A DNA stretch of 64,000 nucleotides from Saksenaea vasiformis B4078 (lineage: Eukaryota > Mucoromycota > Mucoromycetes > Mucorales > Saksenaeaceae): contig JNDT01002027.1 in assembly GCA_000697055.1 (NCBI GenBank), positions 19,941 through 83,940 on the forward strand, in the 5' to 3' direction. How positions within the stretch are numbered: position 1 is the first letter of the stretch; every line of letters starts with the position of its first letter. The notes beneath the pieces were generated by a model. It worked only from the letters and a program-made list of their open reading frames with translations, had not been told where the DNA came from and did not search any database. The translations under genes were made by a program, and so were the position numbers. Positions 46,322 to 58,934 of this stretch are shown piece by piece.

Positions 46322-49113
46322 TTACTGGATCGACTTTCGTATACCCAGTGGTTCGACATCTTTGTTATTGACGCATGCTTCTTTATCCACATACATCTCC
46401 GTGATCAGCGTTCTCAGGAACGCTTGCTCGTATTTTGAATTTTCAAACACGGTTGTCAGGCTCTCAGAAGGACAGCGCAAGAAGTTGGGTGCAAATACCA
46501 TGGCCAAATTGGAAATATTCATTAACGTATGCTTGATCACGTCAGGTGCCGTGAATTCCTATTCAGAGTTAAGTACTTTTTGTGATGTAGATCATTTCTT
46601 TTTTACCTGTAGAAAACTAATCATGTACAAAACAATGCGACGATTTACTTCTGGTAATGCGTTCACAATTTCTATCGCTTTGTCGGCGTCTTCGGAACAA
46701 GCAATGCATTTGTCGTAGAACTCGGCCGAAATCAACGGATCGGCCAGATCCCGTAGCCAGTACTTCAGTAAGGATGCGGGGACATTTGGATCTGTGATAC
46801 CCGTAGCATTATAATTGCCATTCTCAATACGAACACGCTACGCTCTGGTTTCAGTACTGAGGTAGTTCATTTAGTGCTACTCTTACCAGATCCGTCACAT
46901 CATCCGCATCACCAGGTACACGAAAGATTCCCTCGGATCGTTGTCCGTTCATCTGATGCACAGCATCTGCCAAAAACGGAACAATCCTTGGTATCTTTGC
47001 ATCACTATCATTACTCTGCAAACTCATAATAAACTCAAGCGATTCGCCAAAAACACTGGGTTTAAATGGTGCTTCCTATGTCACTTGGTTACTCAACCAA
47101 GCACTTTTTTTTCTTCTTTTCCCTCGCTTGACACTTACTTTGGCTCTTTCGATTTCGGCTGCTGTTAAAACCTTCCCTTTAGCACCACGTAGGCAAATTC
47201 TCTTTAGTTTGGCCGATACATGTCGGCTCATGATGTCTAAATTGTTTTCTTTCACATGATGGTGTTCCTCGACAAAGTTGTTGAGGTATGACTCTAGATT
47301 TTTTGATGGTGGAAAGGTGACGCTGACAACGCACAAAATCTCCCATCCTTTCCGAACACTCTCTCTATTTTATTTTTTTAAAGAAAAAGGTGAGTTATGT
47401 CGAAGGAAAAAGAAAGCGATTTACCTGCTGGGGTTGTTATGAAGCTGTTTACAAATCTGTACATAGATTTCGTCTCGCATCTGTCCTTTAGAGATGCCAC
47501 AGTTCAAAATGGTTTGGATATCGTCTGTCGGATTTGTGTTACGTGGACGGGGACGATCGCCCATGATCATCTGGATAAGTTTAAAGCATCGAAGTACGTC
47601 TTTGTATAAATCCTTATTCAGCATGATCAGCGGCTGCTTCAATGAATCCTGCAGTGTGGGGGTGAGTTTCGTTTCCAAACTCCGATTATAGCTACCTTCG
47701 TCCATTGCAACATTTCCGTCATAGGCACTCGCCGTCTAAAGAGACCACGCTTGTGTGTGGAGAAGTATTTTTTGGCAAATCCATCAATGGCAAACTGATT
47801 GATATCCTGACGTAACCCAGCAGGTAGAGCTGGTCTGATAATAATAATAATTTTTTTTATCGGTTAATACATTACAGCCTTTTTTTCCCCTGCCATGTCA
47901 ACATCCCCCCCTTTTTCACCTTCCTGCCTTACTTTTCATAGATCGGAGCGGGTGGGATAGCGTCGGGAGTGGGTGTATCACGCTGTTGCCGATTCAGTGG
48001 ATGCATCGAGAGCGCAGCATCTGACAATGTGACGAGGCTTTAGTGTTCAACTATTTTAACATTCGGGCCACGGGATGCAAACCTGGATTATTGATTGGGA
48101 CACTGACAGCCACAGAATTCCGACTCATCGCTGTGGATCGCGACACAAGGTTTTTTAGGGGATTTGTTGTCGATTGTCCTGGCGTGGATTTACTTGATCT
48201 TGTAAAATGAGAAAATGCGGAAAAATGAGATAACCGTCGAGGTCTTCCTCCGCCTCCACCTCCACCCCCCTCGCTGTATCCAGATGAACTCTAATATGCA
48301 AAACTTTGATTTAGTGATCCAGGACTTCTGTGGAACGGAGATTGCGTTTTCTTACAGGAGGGCTTAGCATTTTTCCGAGACCAAAGTTGAATAGACTCGT
48401 GGCCGTACTGACACCGGAGGAAACGGAGGTGGACGGTGCTAAAACAGCTGAAAACGAATCACTGCCTCCACCCTGAGATCGTTCGTGCAATAGTTCGTCA
48501 TGTATATCTGCAGCACCGTCAGACGTAGATCGATGATGAAGTCGGGGTCGAATCCTGCCGTTGGTGCTAGCCAGATCGAGGGATCGACTGTTTCGTTTTG
48601 TTTCTCTTAGTGATCTCGTTTCGTCTAGTTGTGCTGGAAATTCTTCTGGTTCTTTTACGAGAAGTGACATACGTTTACCAAGCATGGAAGAAGACTAATT
48701 TGGAGTAAATTACATGTCATTATCATAGTTAGCAGGATTTCTACCTGAATCTTGATCAGCGGAATAACTTCTTTATCCATGGGTCGATTCCATTCGGTCA
48801 CACCCGTATGTGTATTATAGAAATAAGGAAGTTGATGTTTCTCGTCCCATAGCTCCCACCAGTCACCGTCTGGATCTTTGGGCTTTCTGTCAAAAGTACG
48901 AAAAAGATGAGTTTGTTTTTTTTTTTTTACCCATGTGTAGATTAGCTTACAATTTCCCGGTTGTAGGTCTTTCCCATAGACATTCGCCGGTAGACTAAAA
49001 CATGAATGAGTTAAAAGTTGCATGGTTAGCTTAATAAGATGTACCGGTTTGGCGTAGAATATATGGTTTGATGCGGGATCAACTATTTCGACCCAATCGT
49101 ATGCTGTTGTCAT
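46322..49113 (-). CDS. WW-MyTH4-RhoGAP protein (ARHGAP39/Vilse-like), multi-exon
   Basis: Starts at ATG 49113 (MTTAYDWVEIVDPASNHIFY, the first WW domain, split by an intron). The second WW is clear: DWWELWDEKHQLPYFYNTHT then GVTEWNRP. A Ser-rich linker (48685-48311) is followed by a MyTH4 domain at 47705-47421 (LYKDVLRCFKLIQMIMGDRP, MRDEIYVQICKQLHNNP). The RhoGAP domain lies at about 46950-46322, with the arginine finger in SEGIFRVPGDADDVTDL and NLAMVFAPNFLRCPSES. It should stimulate GTP hydrolysis by a Rho/Rac/Cdc42 GTPase at the cortex. The domain order matches animal ARHGAP39. About eight introns; I did not close every join. Confidence 0.78.
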
Positions 49114-49639
49114 TAGCTTAAAGAAAGTAAAGGGATGAGGTGGGGAAAGCGAGATGGATGAAGGGAGAGGGGTATAACGACAGGAACGAGGTCAAAAGAT
49201 ATATTTAAAAAAGGTGGACCCTCGTTTCCTGAAAAAAGAAAGCTTGGCAAAAGAAGAAGGCAAATCGTCCTTGTTTCTATTGGCCCAAGGGATAAATCCA
49301 GGAAAGAGAGGAAAAGGTAGGTAAGGAGCTGGAATATCTGCTCGTCCATTGTAACCAAAACCCCGCTCTTCCTGCAGTGGTGAAACAGGCACGTGTTAAA
49401 TGATAATGTGTGTCTCTTGTTTCTCGCTCCGTCGCATTTATCAAACGATGGACGTGCTCTTCATCTTAATGAATTTTACGGGGCTTTGTGTAAATGACAT
49501 AATTTATGTATTTCTGATCTGATGTGCTTTTTGTTGTCAACGCATGAAAACATCTGAGGTTTCGCAAAGTTACTCTGTGAAACACGATCCACTGATACAA
49601 CTGGCTGAACAGAATACTGGCTTTGGAAAAAGTGTTTGC

Positions 49640-50437
49640 GTCAGCTAGATGTCCCTTTTACGTTCAAGTTGAGTTGAATAACTTCTGCGCTGGAAAGTTG
49701 ATATATGTTGCCGCTGAGAAGTGATTCATTTTGCGTTAATCCAAGGAATAGTGCACGCCTGGATGACCTGAGCTTTGCATTGGGTGCTCCCAGTGATGGC
49801 TTTCTCGTATTCCCACCGGAAGCAGTAAAAATGTCTCAGGTAAGGGCAGGTTCCACCCAAAATGATCCGTATTTAAAGGGACGCATGAATTTTCTGTCTT
49901 TCTACAAAAACTTCCCGGTAAGGGACGTATACAGGATCATTCGTGTCTTTTTATCTATCGTTTAGCCTGCATGACCCCTGCTGTCGAACCGTCTCGGCTG
50001 TGGTAGCGTTTTTTACCCATCACCTAAGTAAAATAAATATTGTCGCGCTCAGCATCACTCATCTTGTACAACAGATCGCTGGACGTTGTATCGCTTCAAG
50101 TCCTCTACAGTGCAATCACCACTGGCACCATGGCCAGAATAAACTCCAACGTCGCTCCCACCCGGGGTAGAACCCCCCGTGTCTATCCGGGATTACAATT
50201 TGGTAAGCAAAAAGGCATCAAAGTATCTATCTGTGAATGATTTTTTATGTTAACTCAAATAAATTATGCCCCACTGAGAGCCAAGTTGATATAAGTAAAC
50301 GAATGCTTTTATTGCCATTTCATTAACTTAAGACCGCACATTTTATTTCTCTCTCAGCGTAGACTTGGCTCTTCAAGGACGCATCATTTATTTAGAGTAG
50401 CGTAAAAAAATTGTTCATTAAACAGTAAGCTAAGCAA
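49640..50437 (+). repeat. dispersed gene-like repeat, copy 2
   Basis: Full-length partner of copy 1. Landmarks: gcgttaatccaaggaatag (49733), ggttccacccaaaatgatcc, tatttaaagggacgcatg (49870), a first short frame MNFLSFYKNFP ending exactly at a gtaagg donor, an acceptor cgtttag, a frame MARINSNVAPTRGRTPRVYP ending at a ggtaagc donor, and a last piece LALQGRIIYLE then stop after ctctctcag. It ends with tagcgtaaaa and a caataaa-like tail. Confidence 0.65.
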
Positions 50438-52498
50438 TGAAATTCAAGAGGAGCGCAACGAATGTTCTTTTTTGTCCATAATGCATAGCATGCCACGACA
50501 TTGTTAAACGGGAAGGCTACCATGAAAGCGAAAAGTACGAATACCTCTATTGCAAAAAAGCCACTACTTCACGTCTCGCACAACATGCTCATCGAAACCG
50601 CGAGATGACCTATAATCCTACCATATGCAGCATGATTGGTCATAAGCGACTCTTTTAAACAGCGTGTTAGATACTATTAATGACGGCCGTTATGTCAATG
50701 ATTGCGCATGACAAGTTATTATATATATGTAGTGGAACTTTTCCGACAGCTATCGCAGCGACGCCACGAAGCTTGCTAACGAGCGGATCAACGACACGCT
50801 TTAAAGTACTGTCAAACATGTCTCATAAATTACTCTCAGACCTTCCGAATCGTCATGGTCGCTGACTTGTGGCCTGTATTCACCTCTTTCCGTTACTTCT
50901 GTATGATCCAATTGTTTTGGAATAGTCTCATTTCACAGCTCGGCCATACTTCAAGTATATGGAAGTTTGTTTGTAGATCAACATTTACTTTGGTCATTTG
51001 CTTTTATTTATCATTCAAATGATTGGCAGTAGTTTTGATATCCGTTGCTAAACTACAAATCTCCAAGTTCCACCCACATATATATCGTCTGTTCGTTCCT
51101 CTGGGAAGTTCGGTTGTAAGTTCTTCTTGCAGTTTGGCCAAAGCTATGGTCGACGTATTCTTTATCATACCTTACTTCACGTTAGGGCATTCCTTCTTTT
51201 TGAGAACAAATATAGCGCTTTCTACATTTAAATTAGCTAATTGTGGATGCAGGCCTTGTGGTTTCCTAGTCGATCCATGAGGAACTAATCATACCTAACA
51301 CATGCTAAGGGTTTCAGCTATCATCGCATACATACATACACTGAGAGAGAGAGGTGGTGCCTATAACTGTGCAATATCTCTGACCTGCGATTCGGTTTTG
51401 CAATGTTATGTCGCCGGAACAAGTCCCCTTCATGCCGATTTCTGCTCCGCTTCCTTTTTGGGTCTCGCTGTGTTCTCGCTTTTAATAAACAAACAGACTA
51501 ACCTAAAGCAATAGACAATCGGTTGATACGCTTTGCGGGAAACCTATATTATCAAGGGAGCTCCGTAACGAATGACAATAATCAAAGCGTTTAAACACAG
51601 GTTACAATGCTTCATACTTTCCTTATCTGCCCTCGGCTTCAAAACGCCGTAGATAGCTACATTCAAGCCATCATGTGCCTTGATAGTTTCAGGGGCCGGC
51701 TGTGCTTGAAACGTAGGCCGATGGCAAACTTGTACCAGGAAATGTGAGATAAGGCATTCAGCGGGGATTTGCTCTCAACACGTGGCTGGTTGTTGGTATA
51801 TAAACTGCAACCCATTTCAGCAGCCGTAACATGGGAATACTTTTTGTATACACGTAGTTCACGAACGGTTTATTGGAAGGATGTTCGCGGATAATCTGTA
51901 AACGCCATCTTTCTTTGCTCAAAGGCTATTGCAGAACACTTGGCAAGGACCTGTCTAGATGGACGCCACGCATGCATTGATTGCCAAAATCACAAGTTAA
52001 AATCGGTCGACACTTCTTTTTAACCACGTCAAATGACAGCAAGGAAGGAACGAAATTGCCTTGTTACATGGGATGACACCTTCCTTTTGCTTATTGTAAG
52101 GATGTACTGAAAAACCAGAAGTCGCTGTATAGTCAATAGCCAAAATGCAGCTAATGATGTGCGGGATATGGAATGGTAGCCGGTCTGTTTTGATCTACGG
52201 CGTTTGTCTTCATCAGCAATTATTGTTCAGCTCTGTCCATGCTGGTTGATCTTTGCCGGATATGTTTTGACATTCTTTCTGGTATAGAGGAGAATGTATT
52301 TCTTTATAACTATTTTCTCTCTCAGTCTACTAGTTCATACATCTTTCTCTGCCATTCTTCCGTGTTCCTTCCCTGCCGGGCTACTGGTACCGTTATACAT
52401 TCATGTAAAAGTAAATGCGTTGAAATAAATCGGTCTCCCGTAGGATCGATCAGAGGAACAGCGTGAATGCTTCACCTTCTTGCATGAAAATTAGCGAT
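50438..52498. other. gene-poor stretch, nothing recognised
   Basis: About 2.1 kb between the repeat and the RhoGEF stop. Only frames of 60-85 codons with no protein character. No RNA gene, TIR or LTR seen. Confidence 0.4.
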
Positions 52499-55400
52499 TC
52501 ACATGTTCGTTCGCAATAATTCAAAAAGGAGTTGACGGCCCTGTTTCTGAGGATGCGTCATGCACCCATGAATAGTATCTGGGTCGGTATTGCCATTAAA
52601 AAAGGTAAGACGTATATCTTCTCCAGCCAGGGCCTGTATCAGACGACCCTAGAAAGTTTGCATATGCGTTAGTTTGTTGCGATTGTGTTGACGGGCTTGA
52701 ACTTCTTCTTTCAGTAGAATTTCCTATGTCCTTACCGTTTCTACGTGTCGAACCTCAATCAGTTGTGGATCTACAGCTACAACGTAGGGATGCTGATAAA
52801 CAATCTGCTTGGGACAGCCTTCCCATTCGCATAATAATGGCGATCTGGACACAAAAAGAATCTTCAATTTCCTTGCACCCTTGCTCTTATATTCTTACCT
52901 TCCTCGTGAAACAAGATCCCCATTGTTAGTGATGTAGAATGCAAACTTGTCGTAGCATAACAGAAAGTTGTTATGAACACGAAACATGGCTAGTGGTCTT
53001 ATGCTATCTTCTATTTTCTGAACAAAGCCGAATTCAGGCTCATTTGTATTTGGTACATTCCGTCGCGACAGGTCCGAAGGGTCAATGATTTCGAACCCCC
53101 GCTCGCAGGCAATCAGTATTTTAGTATGCAAGAAATGGATACGGATTGCCTCTGCAGCGATGTAGAACTCCTAGCAAGCGTGTGCATAAGAGACCAGGCA
53201 GAAAAACAGCGTGCATGCCTTACTTTAAGCGTGTCGAACCAAGGGGTAGTATTCCTGCGAGGGAATAATCTGTTTTGGTTGGGTACGACGTTTTTTGGGT
53301 TACCCAGATCAAGTACCGGCTTCAGCGCTACGAATATACTTCGGGTGCCTTTTTTCTTCTTGTATATCAACAGGTACTCTTTGTTGCATACACCTGAATG
53401 GAAGAAATGTACTTGCTTGTCAAGTTCACGTACAAACACATCAGGCGGTTTGAAATTCATTGGATTGCTCAGTATATTGAGTGGAAACGCGTAGAGGACC
53501 TTATCTGTTGGTATGGGTTACAGACATGCCGAATTGCGTTAGTTCAACCTACTTGCTAGGACCACAAAGATGCTGAACTCCTTTAATACGGCCAATTGCG
53601 TCACCTTCTCATAGGCAAGTACACGTCTCGGCTTGCTATTTCCCTCGTTGAGAGCCTTGAAATACACGCCGATATCTGTTCCAATGGCAATCATTTTCGT
53701 TTTACGGACGGTCTCTACAGAACAGGAAAACCATAGTATCGTTCTTCGTCACCACATAGCTTTTGTTTTTTCTTTACCGAATTCTACTGAACAGTTTACC
53801 CGGCCCGAGCTCCCGACTGTGCTGGGCGAACCGACGTCTTGAAAGTAAGCTCCATCTAACGTATTGATCTCATAGATATCTCTATCCTCGTGACGTTCTC
53901 GTAAAACGCGTTTGGCTTCCTGGATTTTCCGTATCCATTGATATTTGTCTTCGCAGTAAAAGGTGAATACGTGTCCTCCTTGGCCAAGATATATTAATGT
54001 TAATGGTTGCAATAGAGGTTCCGATGGTGTCACAGCTGCTGTCTTGCCGTGGCGGTATGACGACATTCGGCTGTGTGAACTCGAGCTGCGCAAAACACCA
54101 ACTTGATCCCTATCCTCACAAGCTATTTGGAGGGTCTGGAGGGGAATAGGGCGTTTCCACACTCTAAATTCTTGAACCAAATCTGTTTTACGTTGTTTCG
54201 TTAGGAGGAGGACATGATCAAACAAAAATGCTGTGATTTCTGTCTTTTCAGACATGTCCATGGTATTTCCCCGTCGTCTCAAGATACCGCGATAATACAA
54301 GCGTCGTGCGGGTTCCGTCAGTTTGAGATCAAAGACTTTGTCCTCTTTGAATGTCAGTAACCGGCTGATTTCAAGAATTTCGACGCGTTGTTTATGGTAT
54401 TCCGTCAGTGCATCGGATTTGAATGCCATATTCCTGATCAATTCGATGCAACGTACAAGATAAGCGTAATCAGGGTGGTCTTTTTCCGTGTATTTACATA
54501 TCTGACCAAGGATGAGTGGAAGATCCTGCAACCTTCTCACCGGCTTGACCAGGAAGTTTCGGAATTGTAGACGTCGGAACTCCTTCTTGGTTTGGATCGC
54601 CTCCACAAACTCCTCAAACTGGGGGTTAAATTGCTTTTCGAACCGAACAATGTATTCAGCTAGCGGAACACGAGGACAGTAATTGGTGAAAGGTTCCTCA
54701 AAGTTCTCGAAATGACGTAACAAGATATCCCCAATCATAGGAATACATTGACCATCGTACCGTCGCTGGAGTTCTTGGAGTTCTTTGAGCAACGCGTAAC
54801 TGAGATACAAAATATCTTCGTAATTGCCGAACACATCCTGCACAAACGGTACGCGCCGCTTAAATGGGATGATGTCCGACTGCAACAATGGTGCTACGAT
54901 GCGCTACAACGCAAGTTATAATCTCTTTTTTTTTGAAATACAATAGTGACTTACCTCACGTAGCATGTCCAAATCATGTTGGAAAACCTCCTCGGAAAAG
55001 ATAATCTCATTGATTGCTTCTTGTCGCTTTATTTCTCTCTTCGTTAGACTGTCCACAAGCGATTGCGGAACACGCTGCACCCACGCAGTTTGGTGAACCT
55101 GAAAATAGTCTTATTCATCAGCAAACGGGTTCGTGTAACTTTTTAGTTGTTATTTTTACCGTATCCACTTCTATTGTCGATCGTACACTTGAACTGCTGT
55201 GAAAATCAGACTGAGCTGCTAACTACACGTGTAACTAGTTAGAAAAATGCTTGGCACATCACGATCTCTTACCAGAATATCAACCGTTTTGGGTTTGTTG
55301 GGACATCGGGGAGAATAACATCCTCCTTGACCTAAAAAGCAGTCGTAAACGTAACACGGTGTCAATGAAGGCATAACACCAACAGGGTATATAAGATCTT

Positions 55401-56518
55401 CGTTGAACACATAGGTTTCGGCAGTCGAATTGTACACCGTGTCGGAAATCAATGAGCTCTGAGCAAGTGGCGTCGGCCGGAAAAGAGGCGGCTGGGTATG
55501 CATCAGTGCGTTCGCAACTTCTAGAATATCGCCTTCTCGAAGGCCATCCGACAACATTTGACGTAATATATGCTAAGAAAAATGGTCAATTTTTTCCCCT
55601 GAGATCGAAGACAAGAAGGTCCGTTAAGCACGGTCCTTACCACAGCATCTTGTCCCGTAAATGCGTTCGGATAGTCGGTGACAGAATTTTGTTTATCTTT
55701 GTGTAACTTGATGCGTCGAACGAATTCTCGAGATAGAACGGAGCACAAAGCGTAATCACCGTAACCAATGGAAGTTGTCTTTTCTGATGCAGATATGTCT
55801 GTTTCATGTGATGTTGAATGCATTTTGTTTTTTGGAGATGAGGGAGAGCTTGCGGCATAGTCTGAGCTGGCTTGGAGCAGCGGCATTGGCGGATCGTGCA
55901 GCTTGACGCGTTGAATAGTGGTTGGGACTGATCTCGTTGTCATCGGTGCATCGTGTAATTTAACGCGTTCGACGTTCCCTGCAACGAAACCTCGACTGGT
56001 AGAGGGACTTGTGGAAGGTGGCGACAGCGACGTGCTACTCACGGTCTGCTGTGGTACCAGCGATGGAAAGTACGTGCTTATATAATCCGGCGGCGGAGAA
56101 ATTGCCCGCTTTTGCTGAGCTCGAGGATTGTCGTTACCAAGGAGAAGTTCGGAGTCTAGGGATGAAGATCTTGGTGGAAATATGGCTTCCTGCAATGGTC
56201 GGTAGGACGATTGAGATACCGTATGATAGGGGGTGGAGCTGCTGGTATAGTTTGTGAAGAATTCTAGCTCGCTTCCTGTGGTATTCCAAATTTGGGAATC
56301 GTGGATGCGCTTTACAATTAGGGATTAGGGAAACGTTAAGACCTGTGACACGTAAAATGCACGAAATGTCCGTGACCTACATTTGGTGTCGACGTTGACG
56401 AAAGTGGCAACATAGGTTCCCGGTGCAGATCACCGGTGTCGTGATAGTCGGGTTGGTCTGTATGGTTTTGTGTAGTTCGAGGCACAGCTTGGGTATCATG
56501 GTCGAAGGATAAATGCAT
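52499..56518 (-). CDS. Rho1 GEF, DEP-DH-PH-CNH (Rom2/Rgf-like), multi-exon
   Basis: Starts at ATG 56518 (MHLSFDHDTQAVPRTTQN). A Ser/Pro-rich N-terminus contains a twice-repeated RVKLHDxPM motif (about 55970-55880). A DEP domain follows (REFVRRIKLHKDKQNSVTDY, about 55740-55500, split by an intron). The DH domain is in the exon at 54888-53760 (YEDILYLSYALLKELQELQR, RFRNF-type block FRNFLVKPVRRLQDLPLIL), continuing into PH (YYRGILRRRGNT and FTFYCEDKYQWIRKIQEAKR). The CNH domain spans 53720-52499 and ends HPQKQGRQLLFELLRTNM. This is the fungal cell-wall-integrity exchange factor layout, activating Rho1 at growth sites. Several short introns; exact joins in the CNH part were only partly followed. 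Confidence 0.82.
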
Positions 56519-57993
56519 GACGTGGAATCTAGGGTGGTATATGCAAGATAGGACGATGGCTCGTATCTGGTCTTTCTTTTTCTTGCTGCTTAAAAGCAGA
56601 AGTTAATATGTTTTTTTTGTTTCGAAAGCAAAAAGAAATGAGAAGGAGAAAAAGGAAAAAGAGAAAGTTAAAAGAAAGAACAAAGACTTATAATGCTGGG
56701 ATAGAAAGCCGCCACGGAACGCAACGCGCTAAATTTGTGGCACCATGCTCTCTCTCTCTGTGATGAAACGAGTGCATTCTTTTCCGTATCCGTCAATAAC
56801 CAGCGATCTACTTAGTACCAAACAACTCCTTCTATCAGTTGATTCACATAAAACAATAAACGATTTTTTTTGGATGACCTTGCTTAAAGTTTAAAGTCGT
56901 GCGACCAATTAGCTAACCCCTTTTTACATATCTTTATGTCAAGACGTCATGAACTGAATACCTGATTATCCTATCTTCTGCTTGCCAAAATTCATGCGCC
57001 AAACAAAGTAGTGATGGATCACTGTACTCCAAAATGTCAAAAGGAAAGCTTGTTCAACGTATTCGTCCACTGCTCCTAAAGATGGAAGACTTTTAACTAG
57101 GACAAATCATTGCATAGAAGCAGACATCAGCGTTGGCTTTTTTCCCTCCCTCTTGTATATGACTCAATATAGTACCATTACGCGTGGGACTCTCGGCCGT
57201 ATGTATGCGTAAAGTATACCCGTCACGGACCGACGCTTAGCCCAAGGTTACAAGGTTAATAATGAAAAGCCCTTTATTACATGTACCACAGCATGATTTG
57301 GTATGAATTTATCATGCACTTATTTTAGACCAGTTCTATTTTGTTTCAACTACTATATACCCTTGTAGTACGTAACAAATTCTATCTTTTCAACAATGGT
57401 CAATGGTATCCCGGTGTCCGCCAAAAAGTGAAACTCCGACTGTCCCAATTCCATTGTTTCACCACGACGTCAAATGAGGCATGCAAGTACAAATTTTTGT
57501 GTTGCACAACAGACGATGGCTATCAGTGGCCACTCTCTTTAGAAGTGTATCAAATAGTTTGGTCTTGGATCTGTAGCTCTTCTATTTGATTTTTCTGAAG
57601 CACATGCAAACTTTTCCTAAATTCGCATGCAGTTCTATCATCTGGGATCCTTCTCGGATAAGGTGTTTCATACGTTTCCATAATTTAAAAGAAAACCGGA
57701 AGGTTGGAAAGTCTATTCGCGTGCTCCTATACGCACCGTGCATGCTTGTTTGGCATGCTTTTCTTCATTACAGCTGCACTATCTGCCTCGTGGAGAAACA
57801 GGTGTAACAAACTATAATAACCATGATCTACAAACCCCCTTCTAATACCTCATCCGTGAGGAATGATCATCAACTTTGCTTTTAACACTTAAGCTATGGT
57901 CGATAGGCTGTTACCTTGATTGGATAGAGCCTTCTTTGCAGGGGATTGTCTCTCTGACATTATTTCCAGATGACCGCTGCGCCTTGAAGTATA
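56519..57993. other. intergenic stretch, nothing recognised
   Basis: 5' region of the RhoGEF gene (a purine-rich stretch at 56625-56690 and a CT repeat near 56750), then about 1.2 kb of DNA without a supported frame or RNA gene. Confidence 0.4.
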
Positions 57994-58166
57994 CAGTGGT
58001 CCCTCGATAATTTCGCCCTCGATTGTTTTCAACCCTCAGTATTTTCAACCTTTTCGGAAAAACTGGAGAAGTATCTGCACCTTAAATCATTCCATAGAAT
58101 TTCAACTCTCAGTAGTTTCAACCAGATGCCTGTACTTTGGCGGTTGAAATTATTGGGGGACCACTG
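57994..58166. mobile_element. pogo/Tigger-like MITE, 173 bp
   Basis: Perfect 10-base terminal inverted repeats cagtggtccc (57994) and gggaccactg (ending 58166), with imperfect extension inward (cctcgataatttc against gaaattattgggg), flanked on both sides by TA (57992-57993 and 58167-58168). TA target duplication and a CAGTGGTCCC-type terminus are characteristic of pogo/Tigger (Tc1-mariner superfamily). The inside has repeated ctcagtattttcaacc / ctcagtagtttcaacc units and no open frame, so it is non-autonomous. Confidence 0.75.
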
Positions 58167-58224
58167 TACATGTTTACGCTCATCTAATCATTCCATTTAC
58201 CAACCATGAAATAACGCGAGATGC

Positions 58225-58402
58225 CGCTCCAATAAACCTTGCATCTACGGGAGGACCAAGTTCACGTAAGCAATACATGTTCCTTCGGCAATCTTTCGTA
58301 TACTAACTACGCATGCTCATTTTCTTTTGAACGCAAGATTGGTCCTTTCTGGACGCATGGTTTATTTAGAGTGGCGTAAAACGGACTTCGATACAGTAGG
58401 TC
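58225..58402 (+). repeat. dispersed gene-like repeat, copy 4 (3' third)
   Basis: Aligns with the 3' part of copies 1 and 2: ccaataaaccttgcatctac, gggaggaccaagttcacgtaag (donor retained), tttcttttgaacgcaagatt, ctggacgcatggtttatttag, agtggcgtaaaacgg and tacagtag. The acceptor AG before the last exon is changed here (ttttgaacg) and the stop codon is lost (tagagtgg), so this copy is decayed. It sits 59 bases from the MITE. Confidence 0.6.
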
Positions 58403-58934
58403 TCTTCACAGCTGTTCAAGCAGCTGCATCCTCTTATCTTGTCCTTTCTAATATTGTTCACTGCCCGAATTGAACGTACAGAAACACCTACGGCCTTCTT
58501 CACACATCGTCAAATGGAGAGAGAAAAGCACTTTGATTTTCCAAAACTTAAGAAAAGCACGAGTGGATCTGGTATACAGTAGTTTTGTATCAAAAAAATA
58601 TCCTGATCAATTGAAACAAAGTTATCAGACTTTTCCTTCTCCTTGATTCCGTTATCATGTTTGCTCTGTTTGTTATCACCCTATCAAGCACCGTAGGCAT
58701 AACTGATCCCGTGTAGCAAACTGTAACAACAGACTAATCGCACCGAATAACGTCGGAAAAGAGAAAAAGAAACATTTACAGGGATTGGAGGGGAAAAAGA
58801 GATATATGAACGTACATTATGTAGTAATACGAAAACAACGAAGGAAAAACCATGTGCACCGCTGCATATCGCATGATCTTGCGGGATAAAAATATAAACG
58901 GGTAGAAAAGAAAGACAAGATACGCGGCTGCGTA

